From the NCBI GenBank assembly GCA_023229425.1, contig JALNZG010000002.1:1-64000 (forward strand): a DNA stretch of 64,000 bases, in the 5' to 3' direction. The translations under genes and the position numbers were made by a program. The notes under the pieces are model-generated. The model saw nothing but the letters and a program-made list of their open reading frames with translations, was not told where the DNA came from and did not search any database. This document shows positions 34,237-43,129 of the stretch, in pieces. This DNA comes from Ignavibacteriaceae bacterium. Lineage in GTDB: Bacteria; Bacteroidota; Ignavibacteria; Ignavibacteriales; Ignavibacteriaceae. How positions within the stretch are numbered: position 1 is the first letter of the stretch; each line of letters opens with the position of its first letter.

Positions 34237-34290
34237 CCTGCCTTATGCCTGAATTATTGCTTCTATTGCCTGAATTGGTTTCTACAGGCA
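34237..34290. promoter_or_regulatory. TGCCTG boxes in the divergent regulatory region
   Basis: TGCCTGAATT occurs at 34246-34255 and 34267-34276, exactly 21 bases (two helical turns) apart. A partial TGCCT lies at 34239-34243 and the inverted form CAGGCA at 34285-34290. They lie just upstream of the promoter at 34310-34338 of the NtrC-type gene, so they are candidate binding sites for that or another regulator. Confidence 0.4.
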
Positions 34291-34309
34291 GTAATCTGCT
34301 AAAAAGTGC

Positions 34310-34338
34310 TTTGAGTTCTATAGGATTTGTTATTTTTG
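34310..34338 (+). promoter_or_regulatory. Promoter of the NtrC-type regulator gene
   Basis: TTTG (34310-34313), 17 bases, then TATTTTTG (34331-34338) is a full match to the Bacteroidota TTTG/TAnnTTTG promoter pattern, 22 bases before the ATG. Confidence 0.55.
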
Positions 34339-34359
34339 TAGAGAGTAATAATTAAAAAA

Positions 34360-35727
34360 ATGAATCCGAACCCAAAAATTCTTGTGTGCGATGATGACGA
34401 AACTATCTGTTATCTTTTAAAAGAACAGTTAGTGGAGAAAGATTTTTCCATCGATATGGTTTATGATGGTAAATACGCCATCGAAAACATGAAGAAAAAA
34501 AATTATGATCTTCTTCTGCTTGATCTAAAAATGCCGATCATGCAGGGTGAAGATGTTCTAAAATTTGTTAAAGAATATTATCCGTCTATACAAGTAATTA
34601 TCCTTACCGCCGACACCGAAATACGAAAAGCCATTGACTGCATCAAACTTGGCGCATACGATTTTATAACCAAACCCTACAACTTTGATGAACTGCTGCT
34701 GACTCTAAAACGAGCAATAGAGCACCGCGATCTTCTCTTTCAAAATGAAGCGTTAACCAAACAAGCCAAACAGCATCGTGCAAGTAGAATTATCGGCAAT
34801 AGCCCGGTGCTAAATCAACTGATCCAGCTTGCGGAAAAAGCTGCTAAGTCGGAATCAAATATTTTAATTGAAGGGGAAACCGGCACTGGAAAAGAATTGC
34901 TCGCCGATTTTATTCATCAGCACTCTACAAGAAGAACAAAACCGTTTGTTGTAATTAATTGCGCATCACTCCCGGACCAACTTATTGAAAGCGAACTTTT
35001 CGGTTACGAAAAAGGAGCATTTACCGATGCAAAAACTTCAAAACCGGGGCTTGTGGAAATTGCAAACGGCGGCACTTTATTTCTTGATGAAATAGGAGAA
35101 ATGAGTTTAAATATTCAACCCAAAATGCTGCGTTTTTTAGAAAATGGTGAGTACAGGCGCGTTGGGGGTGTGAACTCACTTTCCTCCGATGTACGTGTTA
35201 TTGGAGCTACAAATAAAAATCTTTTAGAGGAAACCGAAAAAAAAATGTTCCGAAGAGATTTACTCTTCCGTTTAAATGTTATCACTCTTGTTGTGCCGCC
35301 ATTACGCGAAAGAAAAGAAGACATTCTAACGCTTGCAAATTTCTTTCTCGAATCAAAATCTCCAATCCGTTCACCGCGTAAATTTGATGAAAAGGCAATC
35401 GAAGCATTAATGCAATATGATTTTCCGGGAAATATTAGAGAATTAGAACATATCATCGAACGGGCTATTATTTTTTCAGATGATAACATCATCCATCCGG
35501 AAATTCTGTTTCTTTCAACAAAGAAAAAGAAACCGGCATTGGTTAAAGGAAACCATAATGAAAACAATACGGAAGAATTATCGATTGATGATCTTGAACG
35601 AACACATATTTTAAAAGTTCTTGATCTGAACGGGTGGGAAAGAACAAGAACCGCAGATCAATTAGGAATTAGTCAAAAGACACTTTATTCTAAAATTAAG
35701 AAATATCATCTGGAAAAAGAACTATAA
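34360..35727 (+). CDS. NtrC-family sigma54-dependent response regulator
   Basis: This encodes 455 residues. A receiver domain (about 5-120: CDDDE, phospho-Asp in LLLLDLKMP, Lys in TKPYNF) is followed by an AAA+ sigma54-interaction domain with Walker A GETGTGKE (about 172), Walker B GGTLFLDEIGEM (about 238) and arginine-finger region, then a Fis-type HTH (TADQLGISQKTLYSKIKKY). The sigma54-contacting loop reads GAFTDA rather than the usual GAFTGA (Gly to Asp). The partner kinase is the next gene. It is the likely activator of the sigma54-like promoters found in front of the pilin genes, in the manner of PilR. Confidence 0.92.
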   Translation: MNPNPKILVCDDDETICYLLKEQLVEKDFSIDMVYDGKYAIENMKKKNYDLLLLDLKMPIMQGEDVLKFVKEYYPSIQVIILTADTEIRKAIDCIKLGAYDFITKPYNFDELLLTLKRAIEHRDLLFQNEALTKQAKQHRASRIIGNSPVLNQLIQLAEKAAKSESNILIEGETGTGKELLADFIHQHSTRRTKPFVVINCASLPDQLIESELFGYEKGAFTDAKTSKPGLVEIANGGTLFLDEIGEMSLNIQPKMLRFLENGEYRRVGGVNSLSSDVRVIGATNKNLLEETEKKMFRRDLLFRLNVITLVVPPLRERKEDILTLANFFLESKSPIRSPRKFDEKAIEALMQYDFPGNIRELEHIIERAIIFSDDNIIHPEILFLSTKKKKPALVKGNHNENNTEELSIDDLERTHILKVLDLNGWERTRTADQLGISQKTLYSKIKKYHLEKEL

Positions 35728-35746
35728 ACTCAATGGCGGCAATTCT

Positions 35747-37315
35747 GTGAAAAACGAAAAATTTTATTCTGAATTCTTATCCGGTTTAGCAAACCAGCCT
35801 GACCAAACAACTTCCGCAAAATTGATTGGGGAAAAAATTCATTTTCAACTTCAGACTGCCGTTGAAATGTTCATTTCGTTAAAAGATGACCATCTTCAAA
35901 TTATTTTTTCTCAGTCAGTTACTACTTTTTCAGAAAGCGAACTGCAGCAATTACTTTCTAAGAATGAATTCCCCCAAGAGCAAGAAAGCAGTACGGAAAA
36001 TGTGAGAAGTTTATGTGAAATTCTTCAAGCTGAGCATGTTTTTTATCTTCCTTTTCAAATTCAAACCGGTGAAAAATTTGCCTTACTTATCGGAAGAAAC
36101 AGCATGCCGTTTTCCGATGATGAAAAAGAATATGCCGTTCATTCTACCGAATTATTCATCAGTTCAGCCAAAATTATTCAATCGCTTGAATTGAATAAGG
36201 CTATAGAAACACAACTTATTCAAAAACAAAAATTTGAAACACTCGGCAAATTAACAAGCGGAATTGCACACGATTTTAGCAACCTTCTTTCCAGTATTTT
36301 TGGAAGTGTAAATCTTTTAAAGAAAAAGGTTTCCTTAAACCATGACGCTCTTCGATTAGTTGAAAATATCGAAAGCTGCTCTGTGCGCGCTAAAGATCTA
36401 ACGTCCGGACTTCTTGCCTACGGAAAACCGAAACCGAAACAGAAGGAAATTCTTTCTCCGAATCAATTAGTAAATGAAATTGCCGGAGTTGTTAAACAAA
36501 CATTCCCGGCTTCAATAAATTTTCCGGTTCAACTGAGTGACGATGTTTATGAGTTAAAAGGGAACAGCACACAAATTTACCAGGTGCTTCTTAATCTTTG
36601 TATTAATGCACGCGATGCAGTTGGAAAACAAGGTTCAATCTCTCTCTCTACTAAAAATGTTTCCGTTCTTAAAAATAATACTCATCGGTTTCCTTTTCTG
36701 CCGGTTGGAAATTTTGTTTGTTTTTCTGTAAAGGATAGCGGCTGCGGGATAAGCGAAGAAAATCTTTCTAAAATTTTTGATCCCTATTTTACTACAAAAG
36801 AAAAAGAAAGCAGTTCCGGTTTAGGTCTTTATATTTCTTACGGAATAATTAAAGCCCACGGGGGAGTAATTCAAGTTTCGAGTAAGCTAAACGAAGGGAC
36901 CTGTTTCGAAATTTATTTACCAGCTTACGAAGTCTTTTCTACAGTTGATAAGAAAATTTCGGAAAAAATTATTGTACTTGCCGATGACGAAGAAATGCTT
37001 CAGGATCTCTTATCCGAACTTTTGGAGTCGAACGATTTTTATGTAATTAAAATGCCGAACGGTAAAGATCTGATTCAAGTTTTAGGAGAAATAAAAGCTG
37101 ATTTAGCAATTATTGATTATAATATGCCTGAAATGAACGGGTTGGAATGTATTGCGCAGATCAGAAAGCTGGGTTTAACAATCCCAATAATTTTATCGTC
37201 GGGAAGCAGGGGCTTTGCAGATAAGAAAGGGTTCGATGATCTTATGATTGATGCAATAGTAAACAAACCTTATGATTTTGACACGATGCTTGCAACCGTA
37301 AAAAAATTATTGTAA
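35747..37315 (+). CDS. Hybrid histidine kinase with GAF-like sensor and receiver
   Basis: This encodes 522 residues starting at a GTG, 19 bases after the regulator gene, with GGCGG upstream. The N-terminal ~145 residues look like a GAF-type sensor. HisKA follows with SGIAHDFSNLL (phospho-His about 182), then HATPase motifs NLCINARDAV (N box, about 280), DSGCGISEE (G1) and GLGLYISYGI (G2), and a C-terminal receiver (LADDEE, LAIIDYNMPEMNG, NKPYDF, about 405-520). It lacks membrane segments, so it should be cytoplasmic. It is the cognate kinase candidate for the NtrC-type regulator. Its 3' end overlaps the convergent 37307 gene by 9 bases. Confidence 0.88.
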   Translation: MKNEKFYSEFLSGLANQPDQTTSAKLIGEKIHFQLQTAVEMFISLKDDHLQIIFSQSVTTFSESELQQLLSKNEFPQEQESSTENVRSLCEILQAEHVFYLPFQIQTGEKFALLIGRNSMPFSDDEKEYAVHSTELFISSAKIIQSLELNKAIETQLIQKQKFETLGKLTSGIAHDFSNLLSSIFGSVNLLKKKVSLNHDALRLVENIESCSVRAKDLTSGLLAYGKPKPKQKEILSPNQLVNEIAGVVKQTFPASINFPVQLSDDVYELKGNSTQIYQVLLNLCINARDAVGKQGSISLSTKNVSVLKNNTHRFPFLPVGNFVCFSVKDSGCGISEENLSKIFDPYFTTKEKESSSGLGLYISYGIIKAHGGVIQVSSKLNEGTCFEIYLPAYEVFSTVDKKISEKIIVLADDEEMLQDLLSELLESNDFYVIKMPNGKDLIQVLGEIKADLAIIDYNMPEMNGLECIAQIRKLGLTIPIILSSGSRGFADKKGFDDLMIDAIVNKPYDFDTMLATVKKLL

Positions 37316-37984
37316 CGGTTTTTCTGTGCCCCCGATATCGATCATTTTAATATCACCTACATAATCTGCAAAAATTGGTTTTTCAACTTGATTTAACAGT
37401 TCTAAAATATCATTGATTTCACCAACGGCAATTTCTATATATTTCATCTTGTTGCCGATTGCTTCTTTATTTACCTCATCTTTGTGCAATTCCCGTTTAA
37501 TGGCGGTAAGGGAAAGTTTGATAAGCGTTAAAGGTTGTTTTATTTTATGATTTGCAGTAACAACTGTTGCGGTAAAAGTTTTCATCTTTTCAACTTCAAG
37601 AAACAGATCCTGAGATTCCTTTACCTTTAAAGCTGAATTAACACGTGCAAGCAATTCAATTTTGTTTATCGGCTTTTTGATATAGTCCACTGCGCCGGCT
37701 TGTAATCCCTCGCGCATATCTTCAGCGGAGGTTTTTGCGGTAACCAGAATAATCGGAATTCGGGAGGTGCGGGAATCTTGTACTAAGAAACGGCAAACTT
37801 CAAGTCCGCTCATATGGGGCATCATAATATCAAGAAGGATCAAATCCGGTAATTGAGATATAGCAGCTTCAATGCCGCTTCTCCCGTCATTAGCAGAAAT
37901 AACCGTAAATCCTTCTTTTTGGAGCCTGTCTTGTAAATAAAAAATATTTTCCGGCTGATCATCTATGACTAAGATCTTTTTCAT
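37307..37984 (-). CDS. Receiver fused to a histidine-kinase-like dimerisation helix
   Basis: This encodes 225 residues. Receiver (about 3-120) has VIDDQ, phospho-Asp in LILLDIMMPHMSG and Lys in KKPINK. The remaining ~100 residues (VTANHKIKQPLTLIKLSLTA, helix pair to 205) look like a HisKA dimerisation and phosphotransfer domain, with HKIKQPL in place of the usual HE(I/L)RNPL. There is no ATPase domain. Such proteins can act as phosphotransfer or adaptor partners for a complete kinase. Its start overlaps the 3' end of the large hybrid kinase by 26 bases, so the two are translated together. Confidence 0.75.
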   Translation of the reverse strand: MKKILVIDDQPENIFYLQDRLQKEGFTVISANDGRSGIEAAISQLPDLILLDIMMPHMSGLEVCRFLVQDSRTSRIPIILVTAKTSAEDMREGLQAGAVDYIKKPINKIELLARVNSALKVKESQDLFLEVEKMKTFTATVVTANHKIKQPLTLIKLSLTAIKRELHKDEVNKEAIGNKMKYIEIAVGEINDILELLNQVEKPIFADYVGDIKMIDIGGTEKPLQ

Positions 37985-40900
37985 GTTGTGCTGCTTTTTT
38001 TTCTGTTATAGCCTTTGTTAAGCGAAAAGCCAAAACGCCTGAATTTATAGGCTTTGTGATATAACTATCAAACCCTTTTTTTAAAATTATTTCCCTGTCC
38101 TCGATCATAGCTTTTGCTGTAACAGCAATAACAGGAATATCTTTAAGTTCGGATTTTTCTCTGATCGCTTTTAAGGTTTGGAACCCATCCATAACGGGCA
38201 TCATAATGTCTAAAAGGATAACATCAGGTTTTTGTTTTTCGAGAATCTCCAAACACTCTTTACCGTTTTTTGCCAGGATAGTAGTGCAGTTGCATTTCTG
38301 CACAATTTCATTGATCGTAAAAAGGCTGTCCGGGTCGTCATCAACAATTAAAACTTCGCCAGCATAATTTGCACCGTACTTTCTCTCTTTATTATCTTCA
38401 GCAATCTCCCTTGTATCAATTTTTACTTCCTCAGACGGGAGACCACTCTTTTGTTTTCCACGTTCGAGAAAATAAAAAGCATTACGGATTATCTTGAGAA
38501 TTTCATAAGCATTCCCTTTTGAGGTGCCGGCTAACCATGCTAGGGTTTTCTGTCCGGATTTAATTTCTTCTTCTGAAATATTTTCAGGCAAAAGCAAGAA
38601 AAGTAATTTTTGAAATCCTTCCGATGAATGAAACATCTCCGAACATTTTTTAAGAGCATCTCCTCCTTTATAAAAAGGATTTACGAAGATTACATCTTCT
38701 TCAAAACTAAATTTTTCCAATTGATCGTACCAATGGATTTTCAAATTTAGAGAAGAGAAAAGATTTTCACTCATTACATCATCAAGCAGTGCAAAAGTTG
38801 GTTCATCTTTATGAATTAACTCGCTTGCATGTTTTAGTGCTTTTGCGATTGATGCCTGGGTTAACGGCTTAACGAGAATTTCAATAGGCGAAAGGGCAAA
38901 ACCGGTTTTTTTCTCGTCATTTGTTGAATAAAAAATAACAGGAATGTTCTTTGTAGTAACGTCGGTTTGTAAAGAGTAGATTATTTTCCAGAAGTTTAAA
39001 GCCGGGAAAGAAGTATCAAGAAGAAGAGCGAAGGGAAGCATTCTTTGTGTAAGTGCCAAACATTGATTTGGGTTTTCTGCAAAAATAGTATCATACCCTT
39101 TACTGTTAACATAATTTGCAATCGTATGACGAATATTCTGCTGATGCTCAATGATAAGTACCGGGTTATGCTCAGCATCTGCAAATGTTTTAACAATATT
39201 TTCACCCAACTGTCTATTCTGATTTAAATGAACAACCTCAACAGGCAGCACAACCGTAAAGATAGATCCTTTGCTCAACTGACTTCTTACGGTAATATTT
39301 CCGTTGAGCATTTCAGCAAATTTTTTGCAGATGGAAAGTCCAAGCCCCGTACCGCCGAATTTTCTTGTGGTTGAAGCGTCAGCTTGACGGAATTCTTCAA
39401 AAATAAACTTCTGTTGTTCGGAAGAAATGCCGATGCCGTTATCTTCAACTTCAATTTTTAATAAACTGTTTTGCATCAACATAACACGAATTTCCACAAA
39501 ACCTTCTGCGGTGAATTTTATTGCGTTGCCAACAAGATTAATTAATATCTGTAAAAGTTTTGTTCGGTCTGTAGTAAGATAAAGCTTCTCGTTCGCTTCA
39601 TTAACAATCCGAAGCTCTATATCTTTTTCCCTTGCAAGGTTAGAAAAAGAAGCATTTAGTTCGTCAAGCAGATCATCCAGAATAAAATTCTCAAATTTTA
39701 TTTCCATCTTTCCCGATTCAATTTTGGAAAGATCGAGAATATCATTAATCAAATTTAACAACCTCTTGCCGCTGCGCAGCACAACCGAAAGCCGCTCATT
39801 GTTCTTAGAGGAAACGGATTTATCTTCTAATACTAATTCGGTTAATCCGAGAATTGCATTCATCGGGGTGCGAAGTTCGTGCGACATGGTTGCAAGGAAT
39901 TGAGATTTTAGCTGTGTTAGCTCTTCAGCTTTTTGTTTCTGAATTTCTAGCTCTTTTGCCTTTTGCGATAGAGCTGCGTGCAATTCTACTAATCGTTCAT
40001 TCTGCGATTTAATTTGTTCATTCTGCTTCTGGTAATTATCATTCAACTGTTTCAATTCTGCAACCAAATTTTCCATCTGCACAAAAGCAATAGCATTTGT
40101 TAATCCGATCGCAAGCTGTTCTTTAATTCGTTCAAGATATTCTTTTGCTTCCTGAGTTGGCTGATTTACAGAACCGAGTTCAATGATTCCGATAGTTTTT
40201 TTATTATATACAATCGGAAGTAAAAGAAGGTATTTCAAATTGATCTGCATTAATCCGGATGATATAACCGGCGGATCTTCTTTAAATATTATTTCAACCG
40301 TTTCTAATTTTTCAAGCAGTGGTTTGAATAATTCCGTTTTTTCTTTTAAGGCAAGATGCTCTTCATCAACACCATAGGAACCAACCTGCACAATATGTTC
40401 ATCAATAACGGAATAAATCGCTCCGATGTTGAATTGGGTGATACGAATTATTTTTTTCAATGAAGAATCTGAAATATCTTTTAACGAAGGGTTCTGATTG
40501 ATCATCGTTATAAAATCGGAATATTCTGTCTGGGCTTTTTCTTTCCGCTCAAGTTCATCAAGCATTTTATTAAAAGCGATGGCAAGAGCGCCGAGTTCGT
40601 CATTGGTTTCAACCAACATACGGGTGGAAAAATTTCCGGTTTTTGTAATTTCTGTTGCTTCGGTTAGTAAGTGTATTTGTCTTCTTATACTGGTTGTTAA
40701 TAAAAGGGTTAATACTACCGAAAGAGATAACCCTGCAAATCCTAATATCAGCAAAATATTTTTCAGATTGGTCTTCAGGTTTTGTGTTTCATTAACTGTT
40801 GTAAAAATTATAGCGCCAATATTTTCCCTTACTAAAAAAGGGTCTTTCATTTTATAAACGGCAGCAAGAAAATATGAGGATTCGGTTTCCTGCGAAAAAA

Positions 40901-41507
40901 TATCATAGTTATTTTTAAGGGAGAGGTTGTTATGCGCTTCGGTAATATTGAAGAAATATTTCTGATTTAAGGTTTCGTTGGAATACTCGGCAATATTGTT
41001 GTTATAATAAATTGCTATTTCAGCGCGTATCTTTCCAGAAAGTTCATTTAAGAAATTTTTTGAAATATTTCTACCATAAAAATATATATCCCCCTTTGAA
41101 GTCGCATAGACATTATAAAAAACCAAGGGATTGGACACTAAAAAAGTGGAAATCTTTGCATTCCTTTTAGGGAAAATAACTTCATTATTGAAGGCGAGTG
41201 CATCTTTATTAAAAGAAGAGTCAGGATTCAGTTTGATGACGAAATCAAGATTTTTATAAACAGAAATTGCTTCACTCGAAAAAGATTTTTGTTCGTACTT
41301 ATTTAGAAAAAGGGGAAACGCATCATCAACTTCTTTTGAAACACCGTGTAACAAAAACGCAAAATCGTTTGTAGAGGTAAGCAAGTGTTTAGATTGTTGA
41401 GCGGTAAGCACATTGTACATTATGGTATAGAATGCGGAACCGGAAGCGCCAAGAATTACCGCAACAATAACAACATTTATTAATATGATACGGTAATTAA
41501 TCTTCAT
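37959..41507 (-). CDS. Large membrane hybrid histidine kinase with two receivers
   Basis: This encodes 1182 residues: an N-terminal membrane segment (about 8-28), an extracytoplasmic sensor (30-245), a second membrane segment (about 248-268), HAMP, a GAF-like domain (about 335-475), a coiled coil (480-540), HisKA with MSHELRTPMNAI (phospho-His about 546), HATPase (NLVGNAIKF, DNGIGISSE, GTGLGLSICKKF, about 650-770), a degenerate middle receiver (LLLDTSFPALNF, about 800-900) and a canonical C-terminal receiver (VDDDPD, VILLDIMMPVMDG, TKPINS). It is between a single receiver gene and a receiver/HisKA gene in the pilus operon, so it probably controls pilus output. Confidence 0.9.
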   Translation of the reverse strand: MKINYRIILINVVIVAVILGASGSAFYTIMYNVLTAQQSKHLLTSTNDFAFLLHGVSKEVDDAFPLFLNKYEQKSFSSEAISVYKNLDFVIKLNPDSSFNKDALAFNNEVIFPKRNAKISTFLVSNPLVFYNVYATSKGDIYFYGRNISKNFLNELSGKIRAEIAIYYNNNIAEYSNETLNQKYFFNITEAHNNLSLKNNYDIFSQETESSYFLAAVYKMKDPFLVRENIGAIIFTTVNETQNLKTNLKNILLILGFAGLSLSVVLTLLLTTSIRRQIHLLTEATEITKTGNFSTRMLVETNDELGALAIAFNKMLDELERKEKAQTEYSDFITMINQNPSLKDISDSSLKKIIRITQFNIGAIYSVIDEHIVQVGSYGVDEEHLALKEKTELFKPLLEKLETVEIIFKEDPPVISSGLMQINLKYLLLLPIVYNKKTIGIIELGSVNQPTQEAKEYLERIKEQLAIGLTNAIAFVQMENLVAELKQLNDNYQKQNEQIKSQNERLVELHAALSQKAKELEIQKQKAEELTQLKSQFLATMSHELRTPMNAILGLTELVLEDKSVSSKNNERLSVVLRSGKRLLNLINDILDLSKIESGKMEIKFENFILDDLLDELNASFSNLAREKDIELRIVNEANEKLYLTTDRTKLLQILINLVGNAIKFTAEGFVEIRVMLMQNSLLKIEVEDNGIGISSEQQKFIFEEFRQADASTTRKFGGTGLGLSICKKFAEMLNGNITVRSQLSKGSIFTVVLPVEVVHLNQNRQLGENIVKTFADAEHNPVLIIEHQQNIRHTIANYVNSKGYDTIFAENPNQCLALTQRMLPFALLLDTSFPALNFWKIIYSLQTDVTTKNIPVIFYSTNDEKKTGFALSPIEILVKPLTQASIAKALKHASELIHKDEPTFALLDDVMSENLFSSLNLKIHWYDQLEKFSFEEDVIFVNPFYKGGDALKKCSEMFHSSEGFQKLLFLLLPENISEEEIKSGQKTLAWLAGTSKGNAYEILKIIRNAFYFLERGKQKSGLPSEEVKIDTREIAEDNKERKYGANYAGEVLIVDDDPDSLFTINEIVQKCNCTTILAKNGKECLEILEKQKPDVILLDIMMPVMDGFQTLKAIREKSELKDIPVIAVTAKAMIEDREIILKKGFDSYITKPINSGVLAFRLTKAITEKKAAQHEKDLSHR

Positions 41508-41511
41508 TCAA

Positions 41512-41877
41512 TCACGCGTCTTTTTGCAAAACTTTCCGGATCGTGATTAGCAGTTCGTCAAAATCATACGGCTTCGAAATAAAGTCTGTTGCTCCCATAC
41601 GGGCGGCTTCCATTGCACTCACTACATCGGCGTAAGCGGTTAACACTATAACTTTAAAGCGAACGTTTCTCGTTTTAAGTTCACGTAAGACATCGAACCC
41701 ATCTTTCTCAGGCATTTTTAAATCAAGAAGCATTAACTCAATAGACTCTCGCTGTATGTGATCTAACGCTGCATCTGCCGAAGTAACATACTGAGTAGTA
41801 TATCCGATTTCAGATAATTCCTCCGCTAAAACCTTACAAAGATTAAGGTCATCATCAACAATTAAAATCGATTCCAT
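41512..41877 (-). CDS. CheY-like single-domain response regulator of the pilus operon
   Basis: The 121 residues form one receiver: acidic pocket VDDD, phospho-Asp in LMLLDLKMPEKDG, Thr in VLTAY and Lys in SKPYDF. No output domain is present. It resembles the receiver of the NtrC-type gene in this window (LKMP, KPY(N/D)FDELL). It sits between the secretin and the hybrid kinase, with gaps of 4-7 bases, so it is a likely relay or motor-control element for the pilus, like PilG/PilH elsewhere. Confidence 0.88.
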   Translation of the reverse strand: MESILIVDDDLNLCKVLAEELSEIGYTTQYVTSADAALDHIQRESIELMLLDLKMPEKDGFDVLRELKTRNVRFKVIVLTAYADVVSAMEAARMGATDFISKPYDFDELLITIRKVLQKDA

Positions 41878-41884
41878 GACACTC

Positions 41885-43129
41885 CTACTTTTCTTTATTT
41901 TCTAAATCGAAATTGTAATATTTCACTTTATTCCGGTAACTATCTAATTCTTGTTTGATCACATTTTCTCCATTCGGAAATGCGAGGCGCTCTTTTAAAG
42001 TGGGGACTAAATCAATCTTAACGACGATTACCAATTCTTTTTTTGTTACTGTAATTTTATCACTTCCGGTTACGTACCGAAGACCTAAAACCCACCACGG
42101 AAGATCCTTTAAAAAAGGAATCCCGATTCGTTCGGTTTTTTGTTCATTTGAAAATAATCCACCGATTACCGTTTCTTCGCCGTTAAGCATCAACACTTGT
42201 GTGGTTGCTTTTGTTTTTTGAATCTCGGTAGAAATGGCGGAGGGAAATCCGGTACTCCGTTCAACTTCCAACTTTAGGAGAGTATAATCAATCCCCTGAT
42301 CATTGTAAATTTTTGGCGTTACCGTAATGATAGAACCGGTTTGAAAAAAAACATCGATCACATTTCCGGCAAAATCTTTTTGTTTAATTGAAAAATCAGA
42401 ACCGACCTGAATTTTACCCTCTATTTTATCTCGAACCGTGATTGATGGACTTGCAATTACTTCGCCAAGTTTTTGACTTTCAATGAATCTGAAAAGTGAT
42501 ACCGCTTCACCGAAAAAACTACCGGCAGAAAATGAAGAGACGTTCGAAATTACAGCATCGCTTGTTGTTCCGGTTGTAGAAGTTGTACTTGTTGTGTTTG
42601 CCGGTCCGGTAGTAGTAACACCTGTCCCAATATTCATTCCTTTTTTGCTAAGCAGAAACTGCCAGTTGATGCCCCGTTCTCTTAACGCGTCGGTATCCAT
42701 TTCAAAAAAGACTGCGGAAATTTTAACCTCTCTTGTATTGGCATCCACAAAAGCTTCATCTTCACCTTTTGCCAGCGGATCAGGTTTCCTTTTTACAATG
42801 AAAACGTCTTCCTTCTTTTCGAGGAGCAAATTGGCATATTGCACAATGATGAGCAACGCTTTTTCATACTGCATATTAGGAATTTCAACACCGATAGGGT
42901 CTGTCCTCTGAACAGTAGAAACTATTTTTCTTCCAGATTTTAATTCGCTTACTTTGCTGAGTAATTCAAGAGCGCTTGAGAAAGGAAGGTTTGCCGAAAG
43001 CGTAACAAGCTCTTCGGGCGAAGTATATCCTTTAAAATCTTGCGCTGACGGATCTTGAGCAAAGCCGATTTGACTTAGCACAAGGACAAAAATAATAATT
43101 AATGTTTTCATAGAAATCTCTGGTTTCAT
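41885..43129 (-). CDS. Short type IV pilus secretin
   Basis: This is a 414-residue secretin, half the length of a typical PilQ (about 700). A signal peptide (ending GFAQ) is followed by one N-domain (about 40-120) and the secretin core: AVFFEMDTDALRERGINWQF, SFFGEAVSLFRFIE, VIASPSITV, a QVGSDFSIK strand and KTKATTQVLMLNGEETVIGG with the conserved GLFSNEQKTERIGIPFLKD. AMIN domains of PilQ are absent. The ATG overlaps the preceding stop as ATGA; an internal ATG at 43111 is an alternative. It should form the outer-membrane pore for the pilus. Confidence 0.85.
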   Translation of the reverse strand: MKPEISMKTLIIIFVLVLSQIGFAQDPSAQDFKGYTSPEELVTLSANLPFSSALELLSKVSELKSGRKIVSTVQRTDPIGVEIPNMQYEKALLIIVQYANLLLEKKEDVFIVKRKPDPLAKGEDEAFVDANTREVKISAVFFEMDTDALRERGINWQFLLSKKGMNIGTGVTTTGPANTTSTTSTTGTTSDAVISNVSSFSAGSFFGEAVSLFRFIESQKLGEVIASPSITVRDKIEGKIQVGSDFSIKQKDFAGNVIDVFFQTGSIITVTPKIYNDQGIDYTLLKLEVERSTGFPSAISTEIQKTKATTQVLMLNGEETVIGGLFSNEQKTERIGIPFLKDLPWWVLGLRYVTGSDKITVTKKELVIVVKIDLVPTLKERLAFPNGENVIKQELDSYRNKVKYYNFDLENKEK

